From Actinomycetospora sp. TBRC 11914 (lineage in GTDB: Bacteria > Actinomycetota > Actinomycetes > Mycobacteriales > Pseudonocardiaceae): a DNA stretch of 64,000 nucleotides. The stretch is from positions 124,001 to 188,000 of the forward strand of contig NZ_JABBND010000001.1 in assembly GCF_012933465.1 (NCBI RefSeq). The letters are read 5' to 3'. The position numbers and the translations under genes are program-made. The stretch's first letter is position 1. The number at the start of each line of letters is the position of its first letter. This document shows, in pieces, positions 38,250-47,949 of the stretch. Under the pieces are notes generated by a model. The model was given only the letters and a program-made list of their open reading frames with translations, was not told where the DNA came from and did not search any database.

Positions 38250-40884
38250 GTGGTCCGGGTGCGGCAGGCGAAGGTCGAGGTCCCGGCGTGCCCGCCGCCG
38301 TTCGTGGATCGCCCGGAGGTCCGACGGGCCCTCGACGCGGCGGCCGATCCACCGGGACGAGGGCCGGTCGTGCTGGTCAGTGCCCCGGCCGGGCACGGCA
38401 AGACCGCCGCGGTGGCCGACTGGGTGCGCCTCGGGTGGTCCGGCCACCGCGTGGCTCTCGGTCGACCGCGCCGACCGCGACGAGCACCGGTGGTGGTCCT
38501 CGCTGCTGGTCTCGCTGCTGGAGTGCCCGGCCGTACCGCCGGGCGCCGCGCTGCACCGCGTGGCGGCGCAGGCGAACGGCCGGGAGACCGAGGCGCGCGA
38601 AGGCTTCCTCGCCGGCCTGGTCGAGGCCCTCGAAGAGCTCCCCGAGCCCGTCCGGCTCGTGGTCGACGACGTCCACGAGATCGTCGGCCATCCCGCGCAG
38701 CGAGCGCTGCGTGACCTGGTGCGCCATCCCGTGCACGGGCTCACCGTGGTGCTGGCGAGCCGGCTGGACCCCCCGATCGGTCTCGACCGGCTCCGGCTCG
38801 ACGGGCGGCTCGGGGAGATCCGGGCCGACCGGCTGGCCTTCCGCACCGCCGACGCGGTCCGGTTCTTCGAGGCTGCCTCGGTCCCCCTGCGTGAGGACGA
38901 GGCAGCGTCGTTGGTGGAGCGCACCGAGGGCTGGGTCGCCGCCCTGCGTCTCGTCGCGCTCTCGCTGGAGTCCGCGAGCGACCGGTCCGCGGTGGTGGCC
39001 GACTTCACCGGAGACGACCGCTCGGTGGCGGACTACCTCGTCGACGAGGTCCTCGGCACCCTCGATGAACCCGAACGTCGGGTCCTCGAGGCGGCCTGCC
39101 TGTGCCCGACGGTGCCGCTCGACCTCGCCCGGGCCGTGGCCGGCGGTGACGAGACCGTGGACGTGCTCGAGCACCTCGAGACCCGGACCGGGATGGTGAC
39201 CGCGGTCGACCGCCGCCGGGAGACCTATCACGCCCACGAACTGCTGCGCTCGCACGTGCTGGCCCGGCTGCGCCGGTCGCACTCCGAGCGGCTGCGGACC
39301 ATGCAGCAGCGCGCCGCCGCGTGGTTCGAGAACCACGACGACCCGGCCCAGGCGGTGCGCTTCGCCGCGGCGGCCGGCGACGTGGCCGGGACGTCCTCGC
39401 TGATCCGGGCGCGGGGGGCCGAGCTGGTCGCCGCGGGCCGCTTCGCCGAGCTCGGCGAGGCCGCCCACCTGCTGAGGACCAGGAAGGCCACCATCCCGGC
39501 GGTCCTCGCCCTCGGGGCCCTCGAGGACGGGGGACCGGACCGCGCGGAGGTGCTGCTCGCGGGGAGCGACGCCACGGACCCGGCGGGCGTGGTCGCGCGC
39601 AGCATGGTGCAGGCCCGTCGGGCCCTCGTCGACACCGGCCCGGCGGACACCCGGCAGACCTGTTCCGTCCTCGTCCTCCCCGATCCCCCCGGTGAGGTCG
39701 CGCTGCGCGCCCTGGCCCTCGCGGGTCGGGCCAATCTGCACGCCCGGACGAGCCCGCAGGAGGCGGGCGCCGACGCCGAGGCCGCCCTGGCACTCGCGCG
39801 GGCGCGGGACTGGCCCTGGGTGGAGCTCCAGGCACACACCGCGCTCGCCGTGGTGCACAGCCACGTCGATCGCCTGGCAACCGCCGTGGTCCACGCCCAG
39901 ACCGTGCTGGATCTGGCCGCCGGGCACCGGTGGCAGCACACCGCGGGTCCCGCCGAGGCCCTCGTCGTGCTCGCGATGAGCGACGCGGTCGGCTGCCGGC
40001 CCGAACAGGCCCTGGCGGACGTGGCCGCCGCCGAGACCCTCGAGCCCGCCCACGGTGAGCACCGCACGGTGCTGGCCGCGGTCCGCGGGGTCGCCGAGTA
40101 CGACTCCGGTCGGCTCCGCGAGGGCTGGCAGCTGCTCCGGGCCGCCCGCATCCAGGCCCTCGCCAAGGACCTCGACGCGCGCGGGGTCGCCTTCGCCGCC
40201 CTGCTCGAACAGCAGGCCGCGCTCGGCCTGGGCCGCGTGCGGGAGGCCCAGGAGGTTGCCGGCGCGGTCGCGGACAAGCTCGAGGGCACCGGCGACCACG
40301 CCGTGCTCCGGGCGCGCCAACGCTGGGCCGCGACCCGCGACCCGCGGGCACGACGGACACTCGGTCCTGCCCTCGACGGCAGCCGGCCCTGCAGCAGCCC
40401 CCTGACCGAGATCGACGCCCGGGTCCTCGACGCCGAGATCGCCTTGGCCGCCGGCCAGCACCCCCTCGTGCGGCGGCGCCTCCACGAAGCCGCCCGCTAC
40501 GCGGACCAGCGGGCGGTGGTCCGCCCGCTGGTGGTGGCCTCCCCCGCCGTGCACGATCACCTCGAGCGCCACCGCGGCAGCTTCGGCGAGCTCGACCCCC
40601 TCGTCGACCGCGTCCTCTCGATCGTCCACGAGAGGTCGCCCGAGGCCGCGCCCCCGCTGACCCGGCGCGAGCGCGAGGTGCTCGAGCTCCTCCCCACCGA
40701 GCAATCGGTGGACGAGATCGCGGAGACCCTCGCCGTGTCGCCCAACACGGTGAAGACCCACCAGCGCGGCGTCTACCACAAGCTCGGTGCCAGTGGCCGC
40801 CGCGACGCCGTCCGCCGCGCCCGCAGGGCCGGCCTGCTCACCCACGGCGGGCCGAACCCGTCCGACCTCACCCGCGTCGAGTGA
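38250..40884 (+). pseudogene. LuxR family (MalT-like) regulator, frameshifted
   Basis: The coding sequence is split over two frames. GTG 38250 encodes a P-loop (VLVSAPAGHGKTAAVADWVRL); from about 38436 the next frame continues TAWLSVDRADRDEHRWWSS and runs to TGA 40884. Removing one G from the GGG at 38433-38435 restores a single protein of about 877 residues with a STAND ATPase domain, tetratricopeptide-like repeats and a C-terminal LuxR helix-turn-helix (TRREREVLELL, VSPNTVKTHQRGVYHKLG). It could be a true mutation or a sequencing error. It lies in the middle of the palindrome set and could have been its regulator. Confidence 0.8.
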
Positions 40885-40965
40885 GGACCGGTTCCCCGTC
40901 CCGGCCCATCCTGGCCGGGGCCCGGTGTCCCGGCGCGGCGGGCCGCAGGAGGGAGCTGGTGAACC

Positions 40966-41163
40966 GTGCGGTGCGAGATCCACGTCAAGGGCCATCTGCC
41001 GCCGGAGGTCTCCAGCGCCTTCGAGGAGTTCGTCGTGAGCGAGCCCCCTCCCCAGACGGTCGTCGTCGGTGAGATCGGCGACCACGCCGAGCTGGCGCGG
41101 CTGTTGGCCCACACGCAGGCCCTCGGTCTGACCGTGGTCTCGCTGCGGGCCCTGCCCGGGTAG
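40966..41163 (+). CDS. Small alpha/beta protein, paralogue of the 37779 gene
   Basis: A 65-residue protein, RCEIHVKGHLPPEVSSAF, then VVVGEIGDHAELARLLAHTQALGLTVVSLRALPG. It is the short form of the protein at 37779-38051; the two flank the LuxR gene. GTG 40966 has AGGAGGGAG 9 nt upstream. Function unknown. Confidence 0.72.
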   Translation: MRCEIHVKGHLPPEVSSAFEEFVVSEPPPQTVVVGEIGDHAELARLLAHTQALGLTVVSLRALPG

Positions 41164-41170
41164 CGCGAAT

Positions 41171-41187
41171 TCACCCCCCGCAGGTGA
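41171..41187. promoter_or_regulatory. Palindrome TCACC-N7-GGTGA, copy 6
   Basis: TCACCCCCCGCAGGTGA, perfect arms, 79 bp upstream of the PLDc_N/SHOCT gene and 7 bp after the previous stop. Confidence 0.65.
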
Positions 41188-41266
41188 AGGGCCGCGACCT
41201 CACGCACGGCGATCGTTCCCCCGACGGGCCACGAAGGTCCGGCGTGGCGCCGGGAAGGGGTCGGAG

Positions 41267-41701
41267 ATGCTGCTCGCGCAAGGGGACACGTATCCGCTGC
41301 TGGACCTGTTCTGGACGATGCTCGTGTTCTTCGGCTTCGTCGTCTGGTTCTGGCTGCTGTTCGTCATCTTCGGCGACGTCTTCCGCCGTCACGACATCGG
41401 CGGGTGGGGCAAGGCCGGATGGACCGTGCTCATCATCGTCCTGCCGATCGTCGGCAGCCTCATCTACCTGATCGCCCAGGGACACGAGATGTCCGACCGG
41501 CGGGCCGCCGACGTCGCGGCCGCCCGCGCCGACTACGAGCGCGACGTCCGGAACATCGCGGGCAACGGCCACGCCGCGGGGCCGACGGACCAGATCGCCG
41601 CGGGCAAGCGCCTCCTCGACGAGGGCGCCATCACCCCGGAGGAGTTCGACGCGCTCAAGCGCAAGGCCCTCGGCAGCACGGCCGCCCACGCCGCGCCCTG
41701 A
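41267..41701 (+). CDS. PLDc_N and SHOCT domain membrane protein
   Basis: A 144-residue protein. Two hydrophobic segments (DLFWTMLVFFGFVVWFWLLF; GWTVLIIVLPIVGSLIYLIA) form the PLDc_N pair; the C terminus carries a SHOCT motif (QIAAGKRLLDEGAITPEEFDALK). Such proteins are common in actinobacterial stress regions and may act in membrane or oligomer assembly. ATG 41267 with GGGGTCGGAG upstream. It ends 20 bp before the glutaminase start. Confidence 0.85.
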   Translation: MLLAQGDTYPLLDLFWTMLVFFGFVVWFWLLFVIFGDVFRRHDIGGWGKAGWTVLIIVLPIVGSLIYLIAQGHEMSDRRAADVAAARADYERDVRNIAGNGHAAGPTDQIAAGKRLLDEGAITPEEFDALKRKALGSTAAHAAP

Positions 41702-41721
41702 CGGTCGAGACTGCCCGGAGC

Positions 41722-42718
41722 ATGGTCACCGTCCCGGAGACCGACGGACACTCGCGGCTGCCCGCCGAGCGGGCAGCCGCGATCCGTACCCGCATCCGCG
41801 AGCTGCACCGTCGCCACGCCGACGAGCCGATCGACGTCGTCTCCTACTACCCGCCGGAGGCCGAGGCCCGGGGGGACCTGTTCGGCCTGTCCGGGGTCCA
41901 CGTGTCGGGTGTCCGGGTCTCGGTCGGCGACAGCGACGTGCGCTTCCCCCTCCAGTCCATCTCCAAGGTCTTCACCTATGCCCTCGCCCTGGAGGACAAG
42001 GGCCGGGAGGCCACCCTGGCCCGGATCGGGGTGGAGCCGTCCGGGGATCCCTACAACTCGATCACCTTCGACGAGGCCCACCACCGCCCGCACAATCCGA
42101 TGATCAATTCGGGGGCGCTCGCCGCCGCCGCCCTCGTGCACGGAGGGAGCTGCGCCGAGCGCGTCGCACGTCTCGTCGCGCGCCTGCGGGTCTTCGCCGG
42201 CAATCCCGCCCTCGACGTCGACCCGGCCATCCTCGACGAGCAGCTCCGTGCCACCGACTGGAACCGCGGCCTCGCCTACCTCATGCGCGCGCTGGGGATG
42301 CTCGACGGCGACGTCGAGGACGTCGTCCGCACCTACCTCTCGGCCTGCTCGGTCACGGTCACCACCGACGATCTCGCGGTGATGGGCGCGACCCTCGCCC
42401 ACGGTGGCGTCAACCCGCTGACCGGCGAGCGGGCGATGCCCGCGGACTACGTCCGGGACGTCATCAGCGTCATGCTCACCTGCGGCATGTACGACGCCGC
42501 CGGTCAGTGGTTCCACGACGTCGGCATCCCGGCCAAGAGCGGCGTCAGCGGCGGCATCGTCGCCGCGCTCCCCGAGCGCCTGGGGGATCGCGGTGTACTC
42601 GCCCGGGCTCGACGCGCACGGCAACTCGGTGCGGGGTGTGAACATCTGCCGGGATCTCTCCGACCACTTCGGGCTGCACGTCTTCGCCGCCGGGAGGCCG
42701 GACGCGGCGTTCGTCTGA
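41722..42718 (+). pseudogene. glsA: Glutaminase, frameshifted
   Basis: From ATG 41722 the protein has the serine-type glutaminase motifs: FPLQSISKVF (Ser-x-x-Lys), NPMINSGALAAAAL, CGMYDAAGQW and PAKSGVSGGI. At the GGGGG run 42582-42586 one extra G moves the frame; without it the reading continues GIAVYSPGLDAHGNSVRGVN...FAAGRPDAAFV to TGA 42718, giving 331 residues, a normal length. As read, the last 45 residues are lost and replaced. It should convert glutamine to glutamate and ammonia. Confidence 0.82.
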
Positions 42719-42740
42719 TCTCCGGGCGGCCGGCGCGGTC

Positions 42741-45488
42741 TCAACGATGCTCGGCGAGGTTGCGGAGCTGGTGTCTGCCCGCGACGCCCAGGCGCGGGTA
42801 GGAGCGGTAGAGGTGGGAGGCGACCGTCCGCGGGGAGAGGAACAGCCGCTCCGCGATCTCGCTGTTGGTCAGGCCCTGGCTCGCCAGCAGGACGATCTCG
42901 CGCTGCTGGGCGGTCAGCTCCTCGAGCCGATCCCGGGCGGTGGTCGGGGCGGCGTCGAGCGCGACGCCGCACGCCCGGAGCTCGACTTCCGCTCGCTGCG
43001 CCCACGGCCGGGCGCCGAGCGCGCGGAAGACGTCCAGTGCGGGGCCCAGGACCGTCTTCGCCTCGTTGATGCGACGTTGCCGGCGGAGCCATCGGCCGAG
43101 GTCGAGCCGGGTCAGCGCTCGTTCGAAGGGCCAGGCGTCCCCGGCCGGGTCCTCCAGGGCCTCGCGGAAGTGGGGCTCCGCCCGGGACGGGTCCGCCAGC
43201 AGCCCCCGCGCCCTCCCCGCGATCTGGCGGAGTCGGGGGCCGGCGCCGGGCCCGAGCTCGGTGAGGACCCGCTCGAGGCGCTCTCCGACGCCGTCCGCGT
43301 GCTCGAGGTGGGCGGCGGCGTGGGCGAGGTCGGCGAGCCCGAGGTACGACGCGTGGTGGTGGACCGGTTCGCCGTCGACGTCGAGCAGTCCCAGCAGGCG
43401 CCGACAGGCCGCGTCGTGGTCGCCGTCGGCGAGCGCGACGAGTCCCGCGGCGTGGTGGATGCGGGCACCGAACGAGCGGTACTCCGCGACGTCGATCAGC
43501 TCGACGGCGCTCTCCAGGTGGGCCCGGGCGCCGGTCGGGTCACCGCGGAGGGCCAGGATCGTGGCCTCGGCGACGTCGGCGGTCGCCGACACGGTCTCCA
43601 TGCGATGGGCCGCGCCCGCCTCTCGCGCCTCGTGGGCGGCGGTGAGCGCTTCGTCCCACCGCCCGCCGTCGATGCAGGCCCACTGCAGTGCCGAGAGCGC
43701 TGCGCCGCTCTGCCCGCGCAGGCCGGGCGCCCGCAGCGTGGCGAGGGCACGACGGAGCAGCACGACGGCGGTCTCGGTCTCGTCGAGGAGCCAGGCTGCC
43801 GCACCCAGCTTGGCCAGGTCGTCGCTCGGTGCAGCCGGGTGCCGACGCACCGCGGCGACCGCGTCCTCGCGATCGAGATGCGGATCGAGGCAGGCGTCGA
43901 TCCACAGACGGTGCTCGTCACCGCGGACGAGGACGGCGGCCGGAGACGGCTCCGAGCTGGTCAGTCGGTCGGCCAGGTCGCGGATGTCACGACGAGCGGA
44001 CTGCAGACCGGACTGGTAGACGACCGTGGCGGCGAGCCCGAGGGCCTGCTCGGCCGTCTCCGGGGAGTCGGTGGCGGCGTCCCTCGCGACGGAGACCAGG
44101 GTCTCGAGCGCCTCGGCGTGGCGGTTCGACCAGACCGCGGCCCAGCCCAGACTCAGCCGGGCGGCGACCCGCAGGGACGGGTCGTCGGTGGCTTCCAGCG
44201 CTCGCGTCGCGAGGTCGTGCACCCAGTCCGCCTGACCCGCGGCGAGTGCCAGGGCAGCGGCGGCGAGCAGTCGCCGGGTCCGCGCGCGGCCGGGTGGACT
44301 GAGTTCCGCGGCCCGTTCCAGCGCTCGGGCCGCCGGGCCGGCACCTCCTCGTCGCTGCGCGGTGGCCGCGGAGCTCTCCAGGAGCGCGGCGAGCGTCTCG
44401 TCGGGTCCCCACGCCGCGGCGGCCAGGTGCCAGGCGTACCGGTCGGGTTCGGCACGCAGCATCTCGGCCACCTCACGGTGCGCCGCGGCCCGGTCCGCGA
44501 ACGAGGCGGAGTGGTAGACCGCCGCCCGGAGCACCGGGTGGGAGAACGTCAGTCGCCCCGCGCCGACCCGCACCAGACCCGACGCTTCGGCGGGCGCGAG
44601 CGCCTCCGCGGTCACCGCCGTGCCCGCTCCCGCGGGCAGGTCGTGCCCATCGGCGACGGCGACGTGCAGGAGCGCGGCGCGTGTCGTCGTCGGGAGAGCC
44701 TCGAGCTCACGCGCGACCAGCGACTGGAGACGACGGGGCAGCGGGAGCGGCTCAGCCGTCCAGCGGCCCGCCGCCGCGGGATCGGCGGCGACGACCCGGG
44801 ACAGCTCGACGAGCGCCAACGGGTTCCCGCCCGCCTGGTCGAGCACCGCCCGGCGCAGCCGGCCCCGCGGCGGCACGGGCTGGAGGTCGAGCAGTCGGCC
44901 CGCATCGGCGTCGCCGAGCGGACCCAGCTGCAGCCGGGGGACGTCTTTCTCGAAGGCGGGCGCCGTGATCGCGTCCCGGCTGCCGACCAGGAGCCCGACG
45001 GGTTCGGACGACCATCGTCGAGCAGCGAACGCCAGGGCGTCGAGCGAGGCGGAGTCCAGCCATTGCCCATCGTCGACGACCACGAGGACCGGCGCCTCGG
45101 CGGCGAGGACCGACACCAGGGAGGCCACCGCGGCCCCGGTGACCAGGGCCTCGGACGCCTCCACCGCGTCGACCCGGCCGAGCACACCACCGAGCGCCCG
45201 CGACTGCGGCCCCGGCAGGTCCGCGAGCCGGTCGAGGACGGGCCACAGCAGCTCGTGCAGGCCGGCGAAGGCGAGATCGCGCTCGGACTCGCGGCCACTC
45301 GCGGTGAGCACGCGCGTCCCCGCGGCCCGCGCGTGCCGAACCACCTCCCCGAGCAGTGAGGTCTTGCCCGTCCCCGCCTCGCCGACCAGGAGCACGAGTC
45401 CGCGGGACGACGGCGCCGACAACCGCGCGAGGGCATCGCGCTGCTCGTCCCGACCGATCAACGAGGTCGGCCCGTCCGTGCCGTCCAT
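42741..45488 (-). CDS. Large LuxR family ATPase regulator
   Basis: A 915-residue regulator. Walker A is GEAGTGKTS (about 35-43), Walker B lies in VLVVVDDGQWLD, a long helical-repeat region follows, and the C terminus is a LuxR helix-turn-helix (TAQQREIVLLASQGLTNSEI, LSPRTVASHLYRSYPRLG). Unlike the gene at 38250 it is intact. It belongs to the AAA-type LAL regulators, which respond to ligand binding by oligomerising. It converges on the glutaminase gene. ATG 45488. Confidence 0.9.
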   Translation of the reverse strand: MDGTDGPTSLIGRDEQRDALARLSAPSSRGLVLLVGEAGTGKTSLLGEVVRHARAAGTRVLTASGRESERDLAFAGLHELLWPVLDRLADLPGPQSRALGGVLGRVDAVEASEALVTGAAVASLVSVLAAEAPVLVVVDDGQWLDSASLDALAFAARRWSSEPVGLLVGSRDAITAPAFEKDVPRLQLGPLGDADAGRLLDLQPVPPRGRLRRAVLDQAGGNPLALVELSRVVAADPAAAGRWTAEPLPLPRRLQSLVARELEALPTTTRAALLHVAVADGHDLPAGAGTAVTAEALAPAEASGLVRVGAGRLTFSHPVLRAAVYHSASFADRAAAHREVAEMLRAEPDRYAWHLAAAAWGPDETLAALLESSAATAQRRGGAGPAARALERAAELSPPGRARTRRLLAAAALALAAGQADWVHDLATRALEATDDPSLRVAARLSLGWAAVWSNRHAEALETLVSVARDAATDSPETAEQALGLAATVVYQSGLQSARRDIRDLADRLTSSEPSPAAVLVRGDEHRLWIDACLDPHLDREDAVAAVRRHPAAPSDDLAKLGAAAWLLDETETAVVLLRRALATLRAPGLRGQSGAALSALQWACIDGGRWDEALTAAHEAREAGAAHRMETVSATADVAEATILALRGDPTGARAHLESAVELIDVAEYRSFGARIHHAAGLVALADGDHDAACRRLLGLLDVDGEPVHHHASYLGLADLAHAAAHLEHADGVGERLERVLTELGPGAGPRLRQIAGRARGLLADPSRAEPHFREALEDPAGDAWPFERALTRLDLGRWLRRQRRINEAKTVLGPALDVFRALGARPWAQRAEVELRACGVALDAAPTTARDRLEELTAQQREIVLLASQGLTNSEIAERLFLSPRTVASHLYRSYPRLGVAGRHQLRNLAEHR

Positions 45489-45766
45489 CGCGCGGGCCGC
45501 TCCGGGGGTGCAGTCAACATGCGGATACCTCCTCGATGCTCGCCCAGCCGACGATCACAGGCAACGGTCGGCGCGCACGACCCAGGACACATCACCAGGG
45601 GCCGGACCACGACGCGGCCACCAGACAGCTCGGATCGGCCGCCCCCGCGGCCGTTCGCCACGTCCGGAGGGCGTCGCGCGGCGGCTTGTCGTCACGGCTG
45701 TCGCCTTCGCGGCCGCAGCCGGAGCCGATTGCCGACCGGAGCCGTCGAGCCGGAAGGAGACCGGAC

Positions 45767-46042
45767 ATGACCACCGGCCCGCTCGACGGTGGCCCGGGAC
45801 GACCGGCGGCACCTCGCACTCGCGGTGAAGAGGCATTCCGCGGGCGTCGACGAGCCGACCCGCCGGGCGGGTCGTCGCGGTTCCGGCGCGTGCCGAAGGG
45901 CTTTTCTCCGGTCACCGCGGGTCGACGCCGGTTCCCGGGAAGTCGTGCGCCACCCGCACAGCCCGCCTCATCGCTCGCACATCGCCGGTCGCGCTCGAGA
46001 ACTACACATGGATGTGCGACCGCACGGGTCGCGGTCCGGTAA
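45767..46042 (+). CDS. Doubtful 91-residue open frame
   Basis: ATG 45767 has GGAAGGAGA 6 nt upstream, but the product is Arg/Pro/Ser-rich with no recognisable domain. It is the only candidate gene in the 585-bp region 45489-46073. Confidence 0.22.
   Translation: MTTGPLDGGPGRPAAPRTRGEEAFRGRRRADPPGGSSRFRRVPKGFSPVTAGRRRFPGSRAPPAQPASSLAHRRSRSRTTHGCATARVAVR
45986..46022. repeat. Nested inverted repeat before the 46074 hydrolase
   Basis: CGGTCGC (45986-45992) pairs with GCGACCG (46016-46022), and CACAT/ATGTG nests inside around GG. The dyad lies 51 bp upstream of the hydrolase start and may be an operator for the AraC protein or a hairpin. Confidence 0.4.
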
Positions 46043-46073
46043 CCGGACGACCCTTTCTCGGAGAGGAAGCAGA

Positions 46074-46774
46074 ATGCCCGACAAGCCCGCCGTGGTCCTG
46101 GTCCACGGATTCTGGGGCGGCGCCGCCCATTGGAGCAAGGCCATCATCGAGCTCCGCGCCCGCGGATACGACGATCTGCACGCCGTGGAACTCACCTTCG
46201 CCTCCCTCGCCGACGACGCCGAGCGCGTCCGGCGCCAGATCAGCCGGATCGACGGCCCGGTGCTGCTCGTCGGCCATTCCTACGGAGGCGCCGTGATCAC
46301 CGAAGCGGGCACCGGCCCCGACGTCGTGGGCCTGGTCTACATCGCGGCGTTCGCGCCCGACGCCGGTGAGAGCCCCGCCAGCTGGCCGCCCAGTTCGCGC
46401 CGGCGGCGGCGTTCGGCAACGTCGCCCCCGACCCCGACGGGAACCTGTGGATCGCCCAGGACAAGTTCCGGGAGAGCTTCGCCCAGGACCTCGCCGAGGA
46501 CGAGGCGTTCGCGATGGCCGTCACCCAGAAGCCCGCCCCGGGTTCGACGTTCGGCGACGCCGTCACCGTGGCGGCCTGGCGCACCGTCCCGTCCTGGTAC
46601 CAGGTCTCCGGCCACGACCGCATGATCAACCCGGAGGCACAGCGCTGGATGGCGCAACGGATCGGTGCCCGGCACACGCTCGAGCTCGACGCCGGCCACG
46701 CCTCGCTGGCCACGCGGGCCAGGGACGTGGCCGGGCTGGTCGACGAGGCCACCGCCGAGCTGGTCCTGTACTAG
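46074..46774 (+). pseudogene. Alpha/beta hydrolase, frameshifted
   Basis: ATG 46074 opens PDKPAVVLVHGFWGGAAHW, with the nucleophile in LLVGHSYGGAV and FAPDAGESP. One base is missing near 46377-46379; restoring it continues QLAAQFAPAAAFGNVAPDPDG...MINPEAQRWMAQRIGARHTLELDAGHASL, with the catalytic His in AGHAS, to TAG 46774 (about 233 residues). The original is a typical small esterase/lactonase-like hydrolase. GAGAGGAAG lies upstream of the ATG. As it stands the product would lack the catalytic His. Confidence 0.8.
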
Positions 46775-46947
46775 GGCGACTTCCGGAGCCTGGCCGGTCC
46801 ACCGCCGGCACGCCGTCGATCGGCCAGGCCCACGGAAGCGCCCCGGCTGCTCCGGCCCGAGTGGCACGCCCCGGCTCCCGCCGGGTGGACGCGGACCGCC
46901 CCCGCCGCACGCCGACGCCGCTCCCGAGTTCTCCCACCGAGGTCGAC

Positions 46948-47949
46948 ATGCTTGTCATCAACACCGACGACGTCGACGGCGACGAGCGCCCCGACTTCGT
47001 CCGCGAGGCGCTGAGCGGGACCCTCGTACCGCTCGAGCTGCACTGGCCCGACGAACTCCGCCATGTGCGTGCCCACGGCTACGTGGCCACGCTCGGTGAG
47101 CTGACCATCTGCTCCGGGCGGACGACCGCGCTGCGGGTCGACCGGACCCCGCGGCTGACCCGCGACGACACCGTCGAACCGAGCATCTTCGTCCACGTCC
47201 AACACTCCGGGAGCAGTCTCGTCGTCCAACACGGCCGCGAGGCGCTGAGCCGCCCCGGAGACCTGGTCATCTACGACGCGGCCGCTCCGTACACCCTGGT
47301 CAACGACAGGGGGGTGACCGGCGACTTCTTCCAGATCCCGCACTCGGCGCTGGCCCTGTCCGAGGACGTGATCCGCGGGGCGTGCGCGGTGAACCTGGCC
47401 GACGGACACCCGATCGCGTCGTTGACCAACAGCTATCTGCGATCGCTCGCGGCCGAGACGAGCCTGATGACCCAGCGCGACGCCGACCTCGCCGGGCGCC
47501 CGACGATCGAGCTCGTCCGGGCCGCGATCATCACGCATCTGGGCGGCGGCGACGGAGCGCCGGCCCCGACGAGCGCAGCGGGACTCGTGCAGTGCGTCCT
47601 GGAATACGCCCGTCGACACCTCGACGATCCCGAACTGTCGGCGCGGCAGATCGCGGCGGCCAACTACATCTCCGTCCGCCATCTCTACAAGGTGCTGGCC
47701 GAGCGTGGTATCGGCCTCGCGGACTGGATTCGGACCCGCCGCCTCGAGGCCTGTCGACACGGGCTGGCGGAAGCCCATCCCACGACGACCATCGCCGCCA
47801 TCGCGCGCGGCCACGGATTCGTGGACATGTCCAGCTTCAGCCGAGCTTTCCGGTCCGAATACGGGATGACGCCCCGGGAATGGCGTGAACAGCACAGCCG
47901 CCCGACCACATCTTCCCGACCCCCGCGATCGACGAAGGAGCAGTCATGA
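46948..47949 (+). CDS. AraC family regulator
   Basis: A 333-residue regulator with an N-terminal cupin-like AraC-binding domain (about 1-200; ISVHV-type core, SRPGDLVIYDAAAPYTL) and a C-terminal double helix-turn-helix (LEYARRHLDDPELSARQIAAA, ISVRHLYKVL, AIARGHGFVDMSSFSRAFR). ATG 46948. It ends in an ATGA overlap with the HD hydrolase gene, suggesting one unit with it, and follows the broken hydrolase by 173 bp. Confidence 0.88.
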   Translation: MLVINTDDVDGDERPDFVREALSGTLVPLELHWPDELRHVRAHGYVATLGELTICSGRTTALRVDRTPRLTRDDTVEPSIFVHVQHSGSSLVVQHGREALSRPGDLVIYDAAAPYTLVNDRGVTGDFFQIPHSALALSEDVIRGACAVNLADGHPIASLTNSYLRSLAAETSLMTQRDADLAGRPTIELVRAAIITHLGGGDGAPAPTSAAGLVQCVLEYARRHLDDPELSARQIAAANYISVRHLYKVLAERGIGLADWIRTRRLEACRHGLAEAHPTTTIAAIARGHGFVDMSSFSRAFRSEYGMTPREWREQHSRPTTSSRPPRSTKEQS

